Origin: DASXTK01 sp036505485 | Lineage (GTDB): Bacteria > Actinomycetota > Acidimicrobiia > Acidimicrobiales > VFJN01 | NCBI GenBank assembly: GCA_036505485.1 | Contig: DASXTK010000175.1 | Coordinates: 1-11,184, forward strand | Length of the DNA: 11,184 nt | Direction of reading: 5' to 3' | In this document: positions 1-6,824 of the stretch, one piece after another | Numbering within the stretch: the first letter of the stretch is position 1 | How the letters are laid out: every line of letters begins with the position of its first letter | Position numbers and translations under genes: made by a program | Notes under the pieces: generated by a model | Database searches by the model: none | The model's input: the letters and a program-made list of their open reading frames with translations, nothing else | Told to the model about the DNA's origin: nothing

Positions 1-184
1 TCTTGAACTGGTGGAAGACCGCCGCCTTCGTCACGCCGAGCGCCTTGGCGATCATTCCCAGCGACGTCCCTCCGACGCCGTGCTTGGCGAACAGGTCGAG
101 GGCGGCGGTGATGATGCGAGCCTGGGCAGCGCTGGGTGCAACCGACCTGGCTTGGCGGACGGCGGCGACCTCCACAGGCTCCAC
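1..184 (-). CDS. TetR/AcrR-family transcriptional regulator, N-terminal part (runs off left edge)
   Basis: Only the first 61 codons are inside the window. Read on the minus strand they give a classic TetR DNA-binding domain: RIITAALDLFAKHGVGGTSL, then GMIAKALGVTKAAVFHQFK, i.e. helix 1, the turn, and a recognition helix ending in the usual Y/F-x-H-F-like motif (here VFHQFK). The ligand-binding half is missing, so the inducer cannot be guessed. I place the start at the GTG at 184-182 because an in-frame TAG lies at 196-194. A second in-frame GTG is at 175-173. No good Shine-Dalgarno precedes either. A TAGTCT box at 196-191 is 6 bases from the first GTG, so the mRNA may be leaderless (inference). 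It is divergent from the P450 cassette and is probably its local repressor, acting on the palindromes at 217-255. Family assignment is firm; the target is inferred from position. Confidence 0.9.
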   Translation of the reverse strand, partial: MEPVEVAAVRQARSVAPSAAQARIITAALDLFAKHGVGGTSLGMIAKALGVTKAAVFHQFK

Positions 185-206
185 ACGGCGAGACTAGCCG
201 ACCCGC

Positions 207-235
207 TTGTCGAGGCCTAGTCGGTCGACTATACA
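207..235 (+). promoter_or_regulatory. Predicted sigma70-type promoter of the P450 cassette
   Basis: TTGTCG at 207-212 and TATACA at 230-235 are separated by exactly 17 bases, close to the consensus TTGACA-17-TATAAT. Transcription would start near 242, giving a leader of about 33 bases before the ATG at 275. The -10 box is overlapped by the first palindromic operator and the expected start site lies in the second, a repressor-type arrangement. This is a sequence-only prediction. Confidence 0.55.
217..232. promoter_or_regulatory. Palindromic operator copy 1, probable TetR-family binding site
   Basis: The sequence CTAGTCGGTCGACTAT contains the inverted repeat TAGTCG-GT-CGACTA (218-231). It overlaps the -10 box of the predicted promoter. 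A 16-bp near-copy lies at 240-255 and a half-site TAGCCGAC at 195-202. Binding by the divergent TetR protein is inferred from position and from the usual architecture of this family. Confidence 0.65.
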
Positions 236-239
236 ACTA

Positions 240-255
240 CTAGTCGATCGGCTAT
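240..255. promoter_or_regulatory. Palindromic operator copy 2, probable TetR-family binding site
   Basis: CTAGTCGATCGGCTAT differs from copy 1 at only two of 16 positions. It is itself a near-palindrome (TAGTCGATCGGCTA at 241-254, one mismatched pair). The centres of the two copies are 23 bp apart, about two helical turns, so two repressor dimers could bind close to the same DNA face. It covers the predicted transcription start of the rightward operon. Confidence 0.65.
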
Positions 256-274
256 CTGACATTTGGGGGAGGCC

Positions 275-1378
275 ATGGCGGCACAGCACTGTCACCGGGT
301 TGTCCAGTGGGCGACGGGGAACACAGGGCAGCGGGCGTTGCGGGAGGTGATCCGGCACCCCCAGCTCGACCTGGTGGGGGTGCTGGTGTACGACCCGGCG
401 AAGGACGGCATCGACGCCGGGACGCTGTGCGGTGAGGCCACGACCGGGATCGCCGCCACGACCGATCCCGACGCGGTTCTGAAGCTCGAGGCGGACTGCG
501 TGGCGTACATGCCCCGTGCCACGGGCCGGGGTCAGACCCGTGCCGGCCTGACGGAAGCCGAGCTCGTCGAGGACGTCGCGGCACTGCTCGGATCGGGCAC
601 GAACATCGTCACCACCTGCAGCGACCTGTTCGCCCGAGGGGCGCGCTTGAGCGATGAGCACCGCGCCCGCGTCCGCGAGGCGTGCGATAGGGGCAACTCC
701 TCGGTCTGGGCGAGCGGGAGTGACCCCGGGTTCATCACCGAAACTCTCCCTATGGCGTTGCTCTCGGTGCAACGTCGCGTCGATCTGATCGAGATCGAGG
801 AGTTCGGCGATCTCTCCCATCGGCCGTCAGCTCACATGGTGATGGAGCAGATGCGGTTCGGGAAGCCGCTGTCGGAGTTCGATCCCGACCGGCGCAAGAA
901 CCATCTGTTCGGCGAGTACCAGCCCCCGCTCAGCGTCTTGGCGGACACCGCCGGCTTCGCGATCGACGAGTGGACCGCCGAGGGCGGTGTGGCCGCGGCC
1001 AAGCAGGACCTGACGATCGTCGCCGGCGAGATCAGAGCGGGCACCGCCGCCGCGCAGCGGATCATCATCAGCGGTCACAGCGACGGCGTCGATCGCATCC
1101 GGTTCACCCAGTACGGCTTCGTCGCCCTGGACGTGGAGCCGGATTGGGGCCTGCAGCCCACGGGCTGGCGGATCCGCATGCACGGTGACGCGCCGTTCGA
1201 CCTGAGCATGCCGTTCCCCGTGCCGCTCGACGAGCTCGCAGCATTCGTACCCGCGTTCAACGCCAACGGGCCCGTCAACGCCATCCCCTACGTGTGCGCC
1301 GCGCCCCCCGGGATACTCACGACCGAGGACCTTCCCCACATCCTTCCCCGCGGTCCTCGCCGCGCTGTCCCTGCGTAG
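275..1378 (+). CDS. DapB-like NAD(P)-binding dehydrogenase (dihydrodipicolinate reductase / diaminopentanoate dehydrogenase-like)
   Basis: A protein of 367 residues beginning with a Rossmann fold: VVQWATGNTGQRAL at about residues 9-22 carries the GxxGxxG-like dinucleotide loop. Other family hallmarks follow: SGSDPGFITETLP in the middle, HMVMEQMRFGKP, and near the end NAIPYVCAAPPGILTTEDLP. This is the DapB-N-like family often labelled dihydrodipicolinate reductase or 2,4-diaminopentanoate dehydrogenase in actinobacteria. Members usually lie beside P450 or acyl-CoA catabolic genes, not lysine genes, so a role in lysine synthesis is unlikely. I prefer the ATG at 275, since GGGGGAGG at 265-272 lies just upstream (tight spacing); an in-frame TTG at 263 is possible. 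It is the first gene of the TetR-controlled operon. The substrate is unknown; an NAD(P)-linked oxidoreductase role is inferred from the fold. Confidence 0.8.
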   Translation: MAAQHCHRVVQWATGNTGQRALREVIRHPQLDLVGVLVYDPAKDGIDAGTLCGEATTGIAATTDPDAVLKLEADCVAYMPRATGRGQTRAGLTEAELVEDVAALLGSGTNIVTTCSDLFARGARLSDEHRARVREACDRGNSSVWASGSDPGFITETLPMALLSVQRRVDLIEIEEFGDLSHRPSAHMVMEQMRFGKPLSEFDPDRRKNHLFGEYQPPLSVLADTAGFAIDEWTAEGGVAAAKQDLTIVAGEIRAGTAAAQRIIISGHSDGVDRIRFTQYGFVALDVEPDWGLQPTGWRIRMHGDAPFDLSMPFPVPLDELAAFVPAFNANGPVNAIPYVCAAPPGILTTEDLPHILPRGPRRAVPA

Positions 1379-1392
1379 CGGAGCGACACGTC

Positions 1393-1776
1393 ATGGCCGA
1401 AACCGGTCTGCTGGCTCGCAAGGTCCTCGACTACGAGCAGACCATGAAACGCCTGGTGTCAGTAGCCAAGGATCCAGATTGGGCCCCGCTGGCCGACTTC
1501 GTGGCAGTGGACGAGTTCGAGAGGGTCGGCACCTTCCTCGAAGTGCAGAACTGGCAGCAGTACACCGAGATGCTGATCCAGTGGGCTTCGGCCACGGACT
1601 CGTTCGAGACCACGGTGCGGCGGATCACCGAGTTGCCCGGGCTCGTCTACTTCGAGATCCAAGAGCGGCACCTCCGAGGCGACAACGTCACCGTCGTCAA
1701 CTCGATGACCGTCTTCGTATTCAACGAGAACGACAAGATCCGCCACCTCGACGTCTACCTGCAACAGCCCCGCTGA
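1393..1776 (+). CDS. NTF2/SnoaL-like small protein
   Basis: A 127-residue protein with the cone-fold pattern of the NTF2-like superfamily: an N-terminal helix (KVLDYEQTMKRLVSVAKD), DWAPLADFVAVDEFERVGTF, a helix around WQQYTEMLIQWASA, then strands ending in the conserved-looking HLDVYLQQPR. Members are either small enzymes (isomerases, hydrolases, cyclases such as SnoaL) or binding proteins. No residue seen here fixes a reaction. The start at 1393 is supported by GGAG at 1380-1383, nine bases upstream. The reading frame is open further upstream, but that stretch overlaps the previous gene and is not NTF2-like. It lies 14 bases after the DapB-like gene and 16 before the P450, so co-transcription is likely. 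It may act on the product of a neighbouring oxidoreductase (inference). Confidence 0.8.
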   Translation: MAETGLLARKVLDYEQTMKRLVSVAKDPDWAPLADFVAVDEFERVGTFLEVQNWQQYTEMLIQWASATDSFETTVRRITELPGLVYFEIQERHLRGDNVTVVNSMTVFVFNENDKIRHLDVYLQQPR

Positions 1777-1792
1777 CGACGGAAGCAAAGGG

Positions 1793-3073
1793 ATGACCAT
1801 GTTTGATCCGGTCGATTTCTTCACGGACGAGTCCCTCATCGAGGACCCGTTCCCCTACTTCGAGGACCTGCGGGCGCAGTGCCCGGTGAAGGCCCTCCCT
1901 CACCATGGCGTGGTGGCCGTCACGGGCTACGACGAAGCCTCGAAGCTGTGGCGCGACCACGCCACGTACTCGGCTTGCAACGCGGTGACCGGGCCGTTCC
2001 CGGGGCTGCCCCCGGTCCCTGAGGGCGCCCACATCGACGATCACATCGAGCAGCACCGCGCCGAGCTGCCCTTGGGCGAGTACATCGCCGCGCAGGACCC
2101 GCCCACCCACACGGCGCTGCGCGGGCTGCTCATGCGGCTCCTGACCCCCAAGCGCCTCAAGGAGAACGAGGCGTTCATGTGGCGCCTCGTCGACCACCAG
2201 CTCGACGCCGTGATACCGGCGGGCCGCTTCGAGGTGTTCCAGGGCTTCGCCAAGCCGTTCGCGCTCTTGGTGATCGCCGACCTCCTCGGTGTTCCCGAGG
2301 AGGACCACCAGGAATTCAGGAAACGGCTTGGTGTCGAGCGCCCCGACCCCGGGGTTGGCGTCGACCATGCCCAGTCCCTCGATCCGCTGGCGTTCCTGTT
2401 CGAGACCTTCACCGCGTACATCGAGGACCGTCGGCGCCAGCCCCGCCAGGACGTGCTCACCCATCTAGCCGCGGCGACCTATTCCGACGGCTCCACCCCC
2501 GAAGTCGCCGACGTCGTCCGCCTCGCCACCTTCCTCTTCGCCGCGGGCCAGGACACGACCGCGCGCCTGATCACCGCCGCCATGAAGTTCATCAGCGAAG
2601 ACCCGTCACTCCAGGCCACCCTCCGCGCCGAGCGCGAACGCATCCCCGACCTCCTCGAGGAAGTGCTCCGGCTCGAGGGCCCCGTCAAGACCGTCTCGCG
2701 GCTCGCCCGGACCGACACGACGCTCGGCGGCGTGCCCATCCCCGCCGGAACCACGGTCTCCGTGTTCCCCCACGCCGCCAACCGCGACCCCAAGCACTTC
2801 GACAATCCCAACGAGCTACGACTCGACCGGCCGAACTCCCGCGAGAACCTCGCCTTCGGTCGCGGGATCCACGCCTGCCCCGGCGGACCCCTCGCCCGGG
2901 TCGAGGCGCGGATCGCGCTCGAACGGATCCTGCACCGCGCCCACGACATCCGCATCTCCGAGCAAGCCCACGGCCCCGTCGATGATCGCCGCTACGACTA
3001 CGAACCCACCTACGTCCTCCGCGGCCTGCGCGAGCTGCACATCGAGTTCACACCGGCAGGAGACGACAGGTGA
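1793..3073 (+). CDS. Cytochrome P450 monooxygenase
   Basis: A 426-residue soluble bacterial P450. The I-helix oxygen-activating motif AAGQDTT is at residues 250-256, the K-helix ExxR is E290-V-L-R293, and the heme loop FGRGIHACPGG is at 355-365 with Cys362 as the heme thiolate ligand. All key residues are intact and the length is normal for a class I enzyme. It should hydroxylate or epoxidise a small hydrophobic substrate using electrons from a ferredoxin, but no ferredoxin or reductase gene lies in the window, so partners must come from elsewhere. Two starts are equally good: ATG 1793 (GGAAG at 1781-1785) and ATG 1799 (AAGG at 1788-1791). Its stop overlaps the GTG start of the next gene, pointing to translational coupling with the dehydrogenase, which may oxidise the alcohol made here (inference). 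The CYP family was not assigned. Confidence 0.96.
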   Translation: MTMFDPVDFFTDESLIEDPFPYFEDLRAQCPVKALPHHGVVAVTGYDEASKLWRDHATYSACNAVTGPFPGLPPVPEGAHIDDHIEQHRAELPLGEYIAAQDPPTHTALRGLLMRLLTPKRLKENEAFMWRLVDHQLDAVIPAGRFEVFQGFAKPFALLVIADLLGVPEEDHQEFRKRLGVERPDPGVGVDHAQSLDPLAFLFETFTAYIEDRRRQPRQDVLTHLAAATYSDGSTPEVADVVRLATFLFAAGQDTTARLITAAMKFISEDPSLQATLRAERERIPDLLEEVLRLEGPVKTVSRLARTDTTLGGVPIPAGTTVSVFPHAANRDPKHFDNPNELRLDRPNSRENLAFGRGIHACPGGPLARVEARIALERILHRAHDIRISEQAHGPVDDRRYDYEPTYVLRGLRELHIEFTPAGDDR

Positions 3074-3795
3074 GCCGCGTCGCCGTCATCAGCGGCGGCG
3101 CCTCAGGCATCGGACTCGGGGTCGCAAGACGACTCCTGGCCGCGGGCCACCGAGTCGCGGTGCTCGATCTCCAGCCCGACGCCGTCCAGCGCACGATCGA
3201 CGAGCTCGGCGTCCTCGGCCAGGTGGTCGACATCACCGATCGGGCGGAGGTCGACACCGCTCACGACGCCGTCCGCGATGCGCTCGGCCCCATCGGGATC
3301 ATGGTGACCAGCGCCGGCATCGACGGCGACAAGGCGTTCACCGAGATCACCACGGACGAGTGGGACCGCATGCTGGCGGTCAATCTCACCGGCACCTTCC
3401 ACTGCATCCAGTCCGCCGTGCCCGACATGATCGCCGCCGGATGGGGTCGGATCGTGACCATCTCCTCGTCCAGCGCCCAATCCGGGGCACCGAACCGAGC
3501 CCACTACGTCGCCGCCAAGGGCGGCGTCATCGGCCTCACCAAGGCTCTGGCCCGCGACCTGGCCCGCCACGGCATCACCGTCAACACCATCCCGCCCTCC
3601 ATCATCGACACACCCATGCTCCGACACGCCCAAGCCGAGGGCCGGATCGACATCCAAGCCGTCGGCGCCATGACACCCGTCGGCCGGGTCGGGACCCCAG
3701 ACGACATCGGCGCCGCCTGCGCCTACCTCTGCTCCGAAGACGCCGGCTTCGTCACCGGCCAACAGATCGGCGTCAACGGCGGCTGGACGATCTGA
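3070..3795 (+). CDS. Short-chain dehydrogenase/reductase (SDR) of the P450 cassette
   Basis: A 241-residue classical SDR. The cofactor loop GGASGIG is at residues 9-15 (normally TGxxxGIG). An acidic residue follows beta-2 (VLDLQPD), favouring NAD(H). The active site is S133, Y146 and K150 (AHYVAAK). Two departures from consensus are visible: TSAG replaces NNAG, and IPPS replaces the usual PG loop. The C-terminus TGQQIGVNGGWTI is standard. The GTG start at 3070 overlaps the P450 stop (GTGA) and has AGGAG at 3058-3062, seven bases upstream. It probably oxidises an alcohol, plausibly the hydroxylated P450 product, to a ketone or aldehyde; this is inferred from coupling, not substrate motifs. It is the last gene of the cassette; no convincing terminator follows. 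Confidence 0.93.
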   Translation: MSRVAVISGGASGIGLGVARRLLAAGHRVAVLDLQPDAVQRTIDELGVLGQVVDITDRAEVDTAHDAVRDALGPIGIMVTSAGIDGDKAFTEITTDEWDRMLAVNLTGTFHCIQSAVPDMIAAGWGRIVTISSSSAQSGAPNRAHYVAAKGGVIGLTKALARDLARHGITVNTIPPSIIDTPMLRHAQAEGRIDIQAVGAMTPVGRVGTPDDIGAACAYLCSEDAGFVTGQQIGVNGGWTI

Positions 3796-3904
3796 CCAAC
3801 GGGGCCGAGGCCATCTCCGTCGGCAACTTTTGGTGGCGTAAATGGACTAATCGTGATCCAATACCGCTGATCGCCGACCACGATCGGTGAAAAGGGGGGT
3901 TCGG
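3796..3904 (+). promoter_or_regulatory. Intergenic leader of the gamma-glutamyl catabolic operon with a weak inverted repeat
   Basis: This 109-bp gap is the only room for a promoter of the five-gene operon at 3905-9721. It is AT-richer than the flanking genes. TGGTGGCG (3831-3838) faces CGCCGACCA (3872-3880), an imperfect inverted repeat. ATCGTG (3850-3855) and CACGAT (3879-3884) form another. These could be operator or leader structure. No -35/-10 pair with correct spacing was convincing. AGGGGGG at 3893-3899, five bases before the ATG at 3905, is a clear ribosome binding site. Confidence 0.35.
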
Positions 3905-5461
3905 ATGACGATCGACGAGAGTGCCGCCCCGGACGCGGCAGCGCCCGGCACCACGACCCTGGCGGACGACAAACGCCGCTTGCACGAGCTGGGATACGCG
4001 CAAGAGCTGGACCGATCGATGTCGGGATTCTCGAACTTCGCGGTCTCGTTCACGATCATCTCGATCCTGTCGGGCTGCCTGACCCTCTACGGGTTCGGGA
4101 TGAACACCGGCGGTCCGGCCGTGATCGTGTGGGGTTGGCCCTTCGTCGGGCTCATGACCCTGCTCGTGGGTCTGGCCATGGCCGAGGTCTGCTCCAGCTT
4201 CCCGACCGCCGGCGGCCTCTACTACTGGGCGGCCAAGCTGGCGCCGAGGAACGGTCCGGCCTGGTCGTGGTTCACCGGCTGGTTCAACTTCCTGGGCCAG
4301 GTGGCGGTGACCGCGGGCATCGACTTCGGAGCGGCCTTCTTCCTCAACGCCTTGCTCGACCTGCAGTTCGACTTCACCGCCACCCCCGGGCACACGATCT
4401 TCCTCTTCGGGCTGATCCTCGTGGCCCACGGGCTGCTCAACACCTTCGGGGTTCGCCTGGTCGCCCTGCTCAACGACATCAGCGTGTGGTGGCACATCGT
4501 CGGCGTTCTGGTCATCGTCGGAGCCCTGGTGATCCTCCCCGACCACCATCAATCGACCGACTTCGTGTTCACCAAGTTCGTGAACAACACCGGCTGGAGC
4601 AGCACCTTCTACGTCGCCATGCTCGGCCTCCTCCTGGCCCAATACACCTTCACCGGCTACGACGCCTCGGCCCACATGACCGAGGAGACCCACGACGCGG
4701 CCATCTCCGGACCCCGGGGCATCGTGATGTCCATCGCGGTGTCGCTGGCCGCCGGATGGGTCCTGCTGATCGGCCTCACGTACGCCATCCAGTCCTACAA
4801 CGGAGCCCTGGCCAGCGGAACCGGGGTGCCACCGGCGCAGATCTTCATCGACGCCATCGGCGAGACCGGCGGCAAGCTCCTGCTCGTGATCGTGGTCGGC
4901 GCCCAGTTCTTCTGCGGGATGTCGTCGGTCACCGCCAACTCCCGGATGATCTACGCCTTCGCCCGGGACGGCGCCCTGCCGGCCTCGTCGTTCTGGCACC
5001 GGCTGAACAAGCGGACCCGCACGCCGACCAACGCCATCTGGCTGGCCGCGGTCGGGGCGTTCTTGCTGGGTCTCCCCTACCTGTGGAACGTGACGGCGTA
5101 CGCCGCCGTGACCTCGATCGCGGTCATCGGCCTGTACATCGCCTACGTCCTGCCGACCCTGTTGCGGCTGATGCAGGGCGACAACTTCCAGCCAGGGCCG
5201 TGGAACCTCGGCCGCTGGAGCAAGCCGATCGGCTTCGTGGCCGTGGGCTGGGTGGCGTTCATCTCGGTGCTGTTCATGCTCCCGCAGGTCAGCCCGGTGA
5301 CCCGGACCTCGTTCAACTACACGCCGGTGGCGGTCCTGGTGGTGCTGGGGTTCGCGGGCATCTGGTGGGTGGTCTCGGCCCGCCACTGGTTCACTGGACC
5401 CAAGGTCCAGGGCACGGCCGAGGAGCTCGCCGCCATCGAACTAGATCTGGAGTCCGTCTGA
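3905..5461 (+). CDS. APC-superfamily amino acid/amine permease (ACT-like family)
   Basis: A 518-residue integral membrane protein with about 12 hydrophobic segments after a 38-residue cytoplasmic N-terminus. Motifs typical of the amino acid/choline (GABA permease-like) branch are present: GFSNFAVSFTIISILSG at 41-57, the first helix with its unwound binding site; FPTAGGLYYWAAKLAP at 99-114; FTGYDASAHMTEETHDA at 249-265; and SRMIYAFARDGALP at 346-359. These transporters import amino acids, GABA, choline or polyamine-like amines by cation symport or exchange. Here it leads an operon of gamma-glutamylation enzymes, so it probably imports the amine they degrade, as PuuP does in E. coli. ATG 3905 is preferred over an in-frame GTG at 3887 because the ribosome binding site lies between them. 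Substrate specificity cannot be read from the sequence. Confidence 0.92.
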   Translation: MTIDESAAPDAAAPGTTTLADDKRRLHELGYAQELDRSMSGFSNFAVSFTIISILSGCLTLYGFGMNTGGPAVIVWGWPFVGLMTLLVGLAMAEVCSSFPTAGGLYYWAAKLAPRNGPAWSWFTGWFNFLGQVAVTAGIDFGAAFFLNALLDLQFDFTATPGHTIFLFGLILVAHGLLNTFGVRLVALLNDISVWWHIVGVLVIVGALVILPDHHQSTDFVFTKFVNNTGWSSTFYVAMLGLLLAQYTFTGYDASAHMTEETHDAAISGPRGIVMSIAVSLAAGWVLLIGLTYAIQSYNGALASGTGVPPAQIFIDAIGETGGKLLLVIVVGAQFFCGMSSVTANSRMIYAFARDGALPASSFWHRLNKRTRTPTNAIWLAAVGAFLLGLPYLWNVTAYAAVTSIAVIGLYIAYVLPTLLRLMQGDNFQPGPWNLGRWSKPIGFVAVGWVAFISVLFMLPQVSPVTRTSFNYTPVAVLVVLGFAGIWWVVSARHWFTGPKVQGTAEELAAIELDLESV

Positions 5462-5465
5462 TCCC

Positions 5466-6824
5466 ATGACCATCACCCTCGATCGGCTTCGGGCCATGGC
5501 CGCCGACGGGACGATCGACACGGTCCTGGTGGCCATGACCGACATGCAGGGGCGGTTGCAGGGCAAGCGTTGCCACGTGCGTTACTTCCTCGACGAGGTG
5601 GTGCCGCACGCGGCCGAGGCCTGCAACTACCTGCTGGCCGTGGACGTCGACATGAACACCGTCGACGGCTACGCCATGTCTTCATGGGAGCGGGGCTACG
5701 GCGATTTCGTCCTGCGCCCGGACATGTCGACCCTGCGGCTGGTGCCCTGGCACGACGGCACGGCCATGGTCCAGTGTGACCTCGAGTGGTCGGACTCCTC
5801 CCCGGTCGTCGCCTCGCCCCGCCAGGTCCTGCGGCGGCAGCTAGACCGGCTGGCCGAGCGGGGGCTGGTGGCCCTCGCCGGCACCGAGCTCGAGCTGATC
5901 ATCTTCCGGGACACCTACGAGGCGGCCTGGACCAAGGGCTACCGGGACCTCGATCCGGCCAACCAGTACAACGTGGACTACTCCCTGGCCGGCACCGCCC
6001 GGATCGAGCAGCTGCTGCGGCGCGTTCGCAACGGGATGGACGGCGCCGGGCTGTACGTCGAGTCGGCCAAAGGCGAGTGCAACCGGGGTCAGCACGAGAT
6101 CGCCTTCCGCTACGCCGACGCCCTGACCACCTGCGACAACCACGTCGTGTACAAGACCGGGGCCAAGGAGATCGCGGCCCAGGACGGCATGTGCCTCACG
6201 TTCATGGCCAAGTACGACGAGCGCGAGGGCAACTCCTGCCACGTCCACCTGAGCCTGCGGGGCGAGGACGGCTCAGCGGTCCTGGCCGGGGACGGTGGCG
6301 GACACCACGGGTTCTCGCCGCTCATGGAGCACTTCATCGCCGGGCAGCTGGCCTGCCTGCAGGAGCTGACCCTGCTGTTCGCGCCCAACATCAACTCGTA
6401 CAAGCGCTTCGTCGACGCCAGCTTCGCCCCGACCGCCGTGGCCTGGGGGTTCGACAACCGGACCTGCGCGGTCCGGGTCGTGGGCCACTCCCCCGACAGC
6501 CTGCGGCTCGAGAACCGGGTGCCGGGCGGGGACGTCAACCCCTACCTGGCCGTGGCGGCGATGGTGGCCGCCGGGTTGCACGGCATCACCAACGAGCTGC
6601 CCCTGGAGCCGGAGCTGGTGGGCAACGCCTACCAGTCCGACAAGCCCCGGGTGCCGGCGACGCTGCGGGACGCGACACAGGCGTTCGCCGAGAGCAAGGT
6701 CGCGGCGGTCGCATTCGGCGACGAGGTCGTCGACCACTACCTGAACGCGGCCCGGGTCGAGCAGAGCGCTTTCGATGCCGCGGTCACCGACTGGGAGCGC
6801 CAGCGTGGGTTCGAGCGACTCTGA
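5466..6824 (+). CDS. Glutamine synthetase family protein, probable gamma-glutamyl-amine ligase (GlnA4/PuuA-like)
   Basis: A 452-residue glutamine synthetase-like enzyme expected to join glutamate to an amine using ATP, making a gamma-glutamyl amide. Visible active-site landmarks: E141 and E143 (TELELIIF), E204 and E211 (GECNRGQHEIAFRY), HVH at 259-261 (GNSCHVHLSL), NRTCAVRV, and RLENRVPGGDVNPYL with E349. The N-terminal beta-grasp part (TDMQGRLQGKR) is intact. It lacks the NLYDLP tyrosine loop by which nitrogen-assimilating GlnA is adenylylated; the equivalent region reads NELPLEP. That, with the neighbouring permease, gamma-glutamyl hydrolase and aldehyde dehydrogenase, argues for catabolism rather than ammonia assimilation. 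M. tuberculosis glnA4 (Rv2860c) has the same neighbours. It starts four bases after the permease stop and overlaps the next gene by 20 bases. Possible substrates: polyamine, ethanolamine or another amino alcohol. Confidence 0.9.
   Translation: MTITLDRLRAMAADGTIDTVLVAMTDMQGRLQGKRCHVRYFLDEVVPHAAEACNYLLAVDVDMNTVDGYAMSSWERGYGDFVLRPDMSTLRLVPWHDGTAMVQCDLEWSDSSPVVASPRQVLRRQLDRLAERGLVALAGTELELIIFRDTYEAAWTKGYRDLDPANQYNVDYSLAGTARIEQLLRRVRNGMDGAGLYVESAKGECNRGQHEIAFRYADALTTCDNHVVYKTGAKEIAAQDGMCLTFMAKYDEREGNSCHVHLSLRGEDGSAVLAGDGGGHHGFSPLMEHFIAGQLACLQELTLLFAPNINSYKRFVDASFAPTAVAWGFDNRTCAVRVVGHSPDSLRLENRVPGGDVNPYLAVAAMVAAGLHGITNELPLEPELVGNAYQSDKPRVPATLRDATQAFAESKVAAVAFGDEVVDHYLNAARVEQSAFDAAVTDWERQRGFERL

Noticed and set aside
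275..1378. Lysine-pathway dihydrodipicolinate reductase (dapB)
   Set aside because: At 367 residues it is much longer than true DapB (about 245-270), and its neighbours are P450 and SDR genes, not lysine biosynthesis genes.
2982..3890. A 302-codon plus-strand frame overlapping the first SDR
   Set aside because: Extremely Arg-rich translation, out of frame with the well-supported SDR; a codon-bias artefact.
3773..5386. A 537-codon open frame on the minus strand opposite the permease gene
   Set aside because: It is rich in His, Gly, Asp and Arg with no recognisable domain, a typical antisense shadow of a GC-rich gene. The opposite strand encodes a convincing APC permease.
5466..6824. Housekeeping glutamine synthetase glnA
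   Set aside because: It lacks the adenylylation tyrosine loop and sits in a permease/hydrolase/aldehyde dehydrogenase operon.
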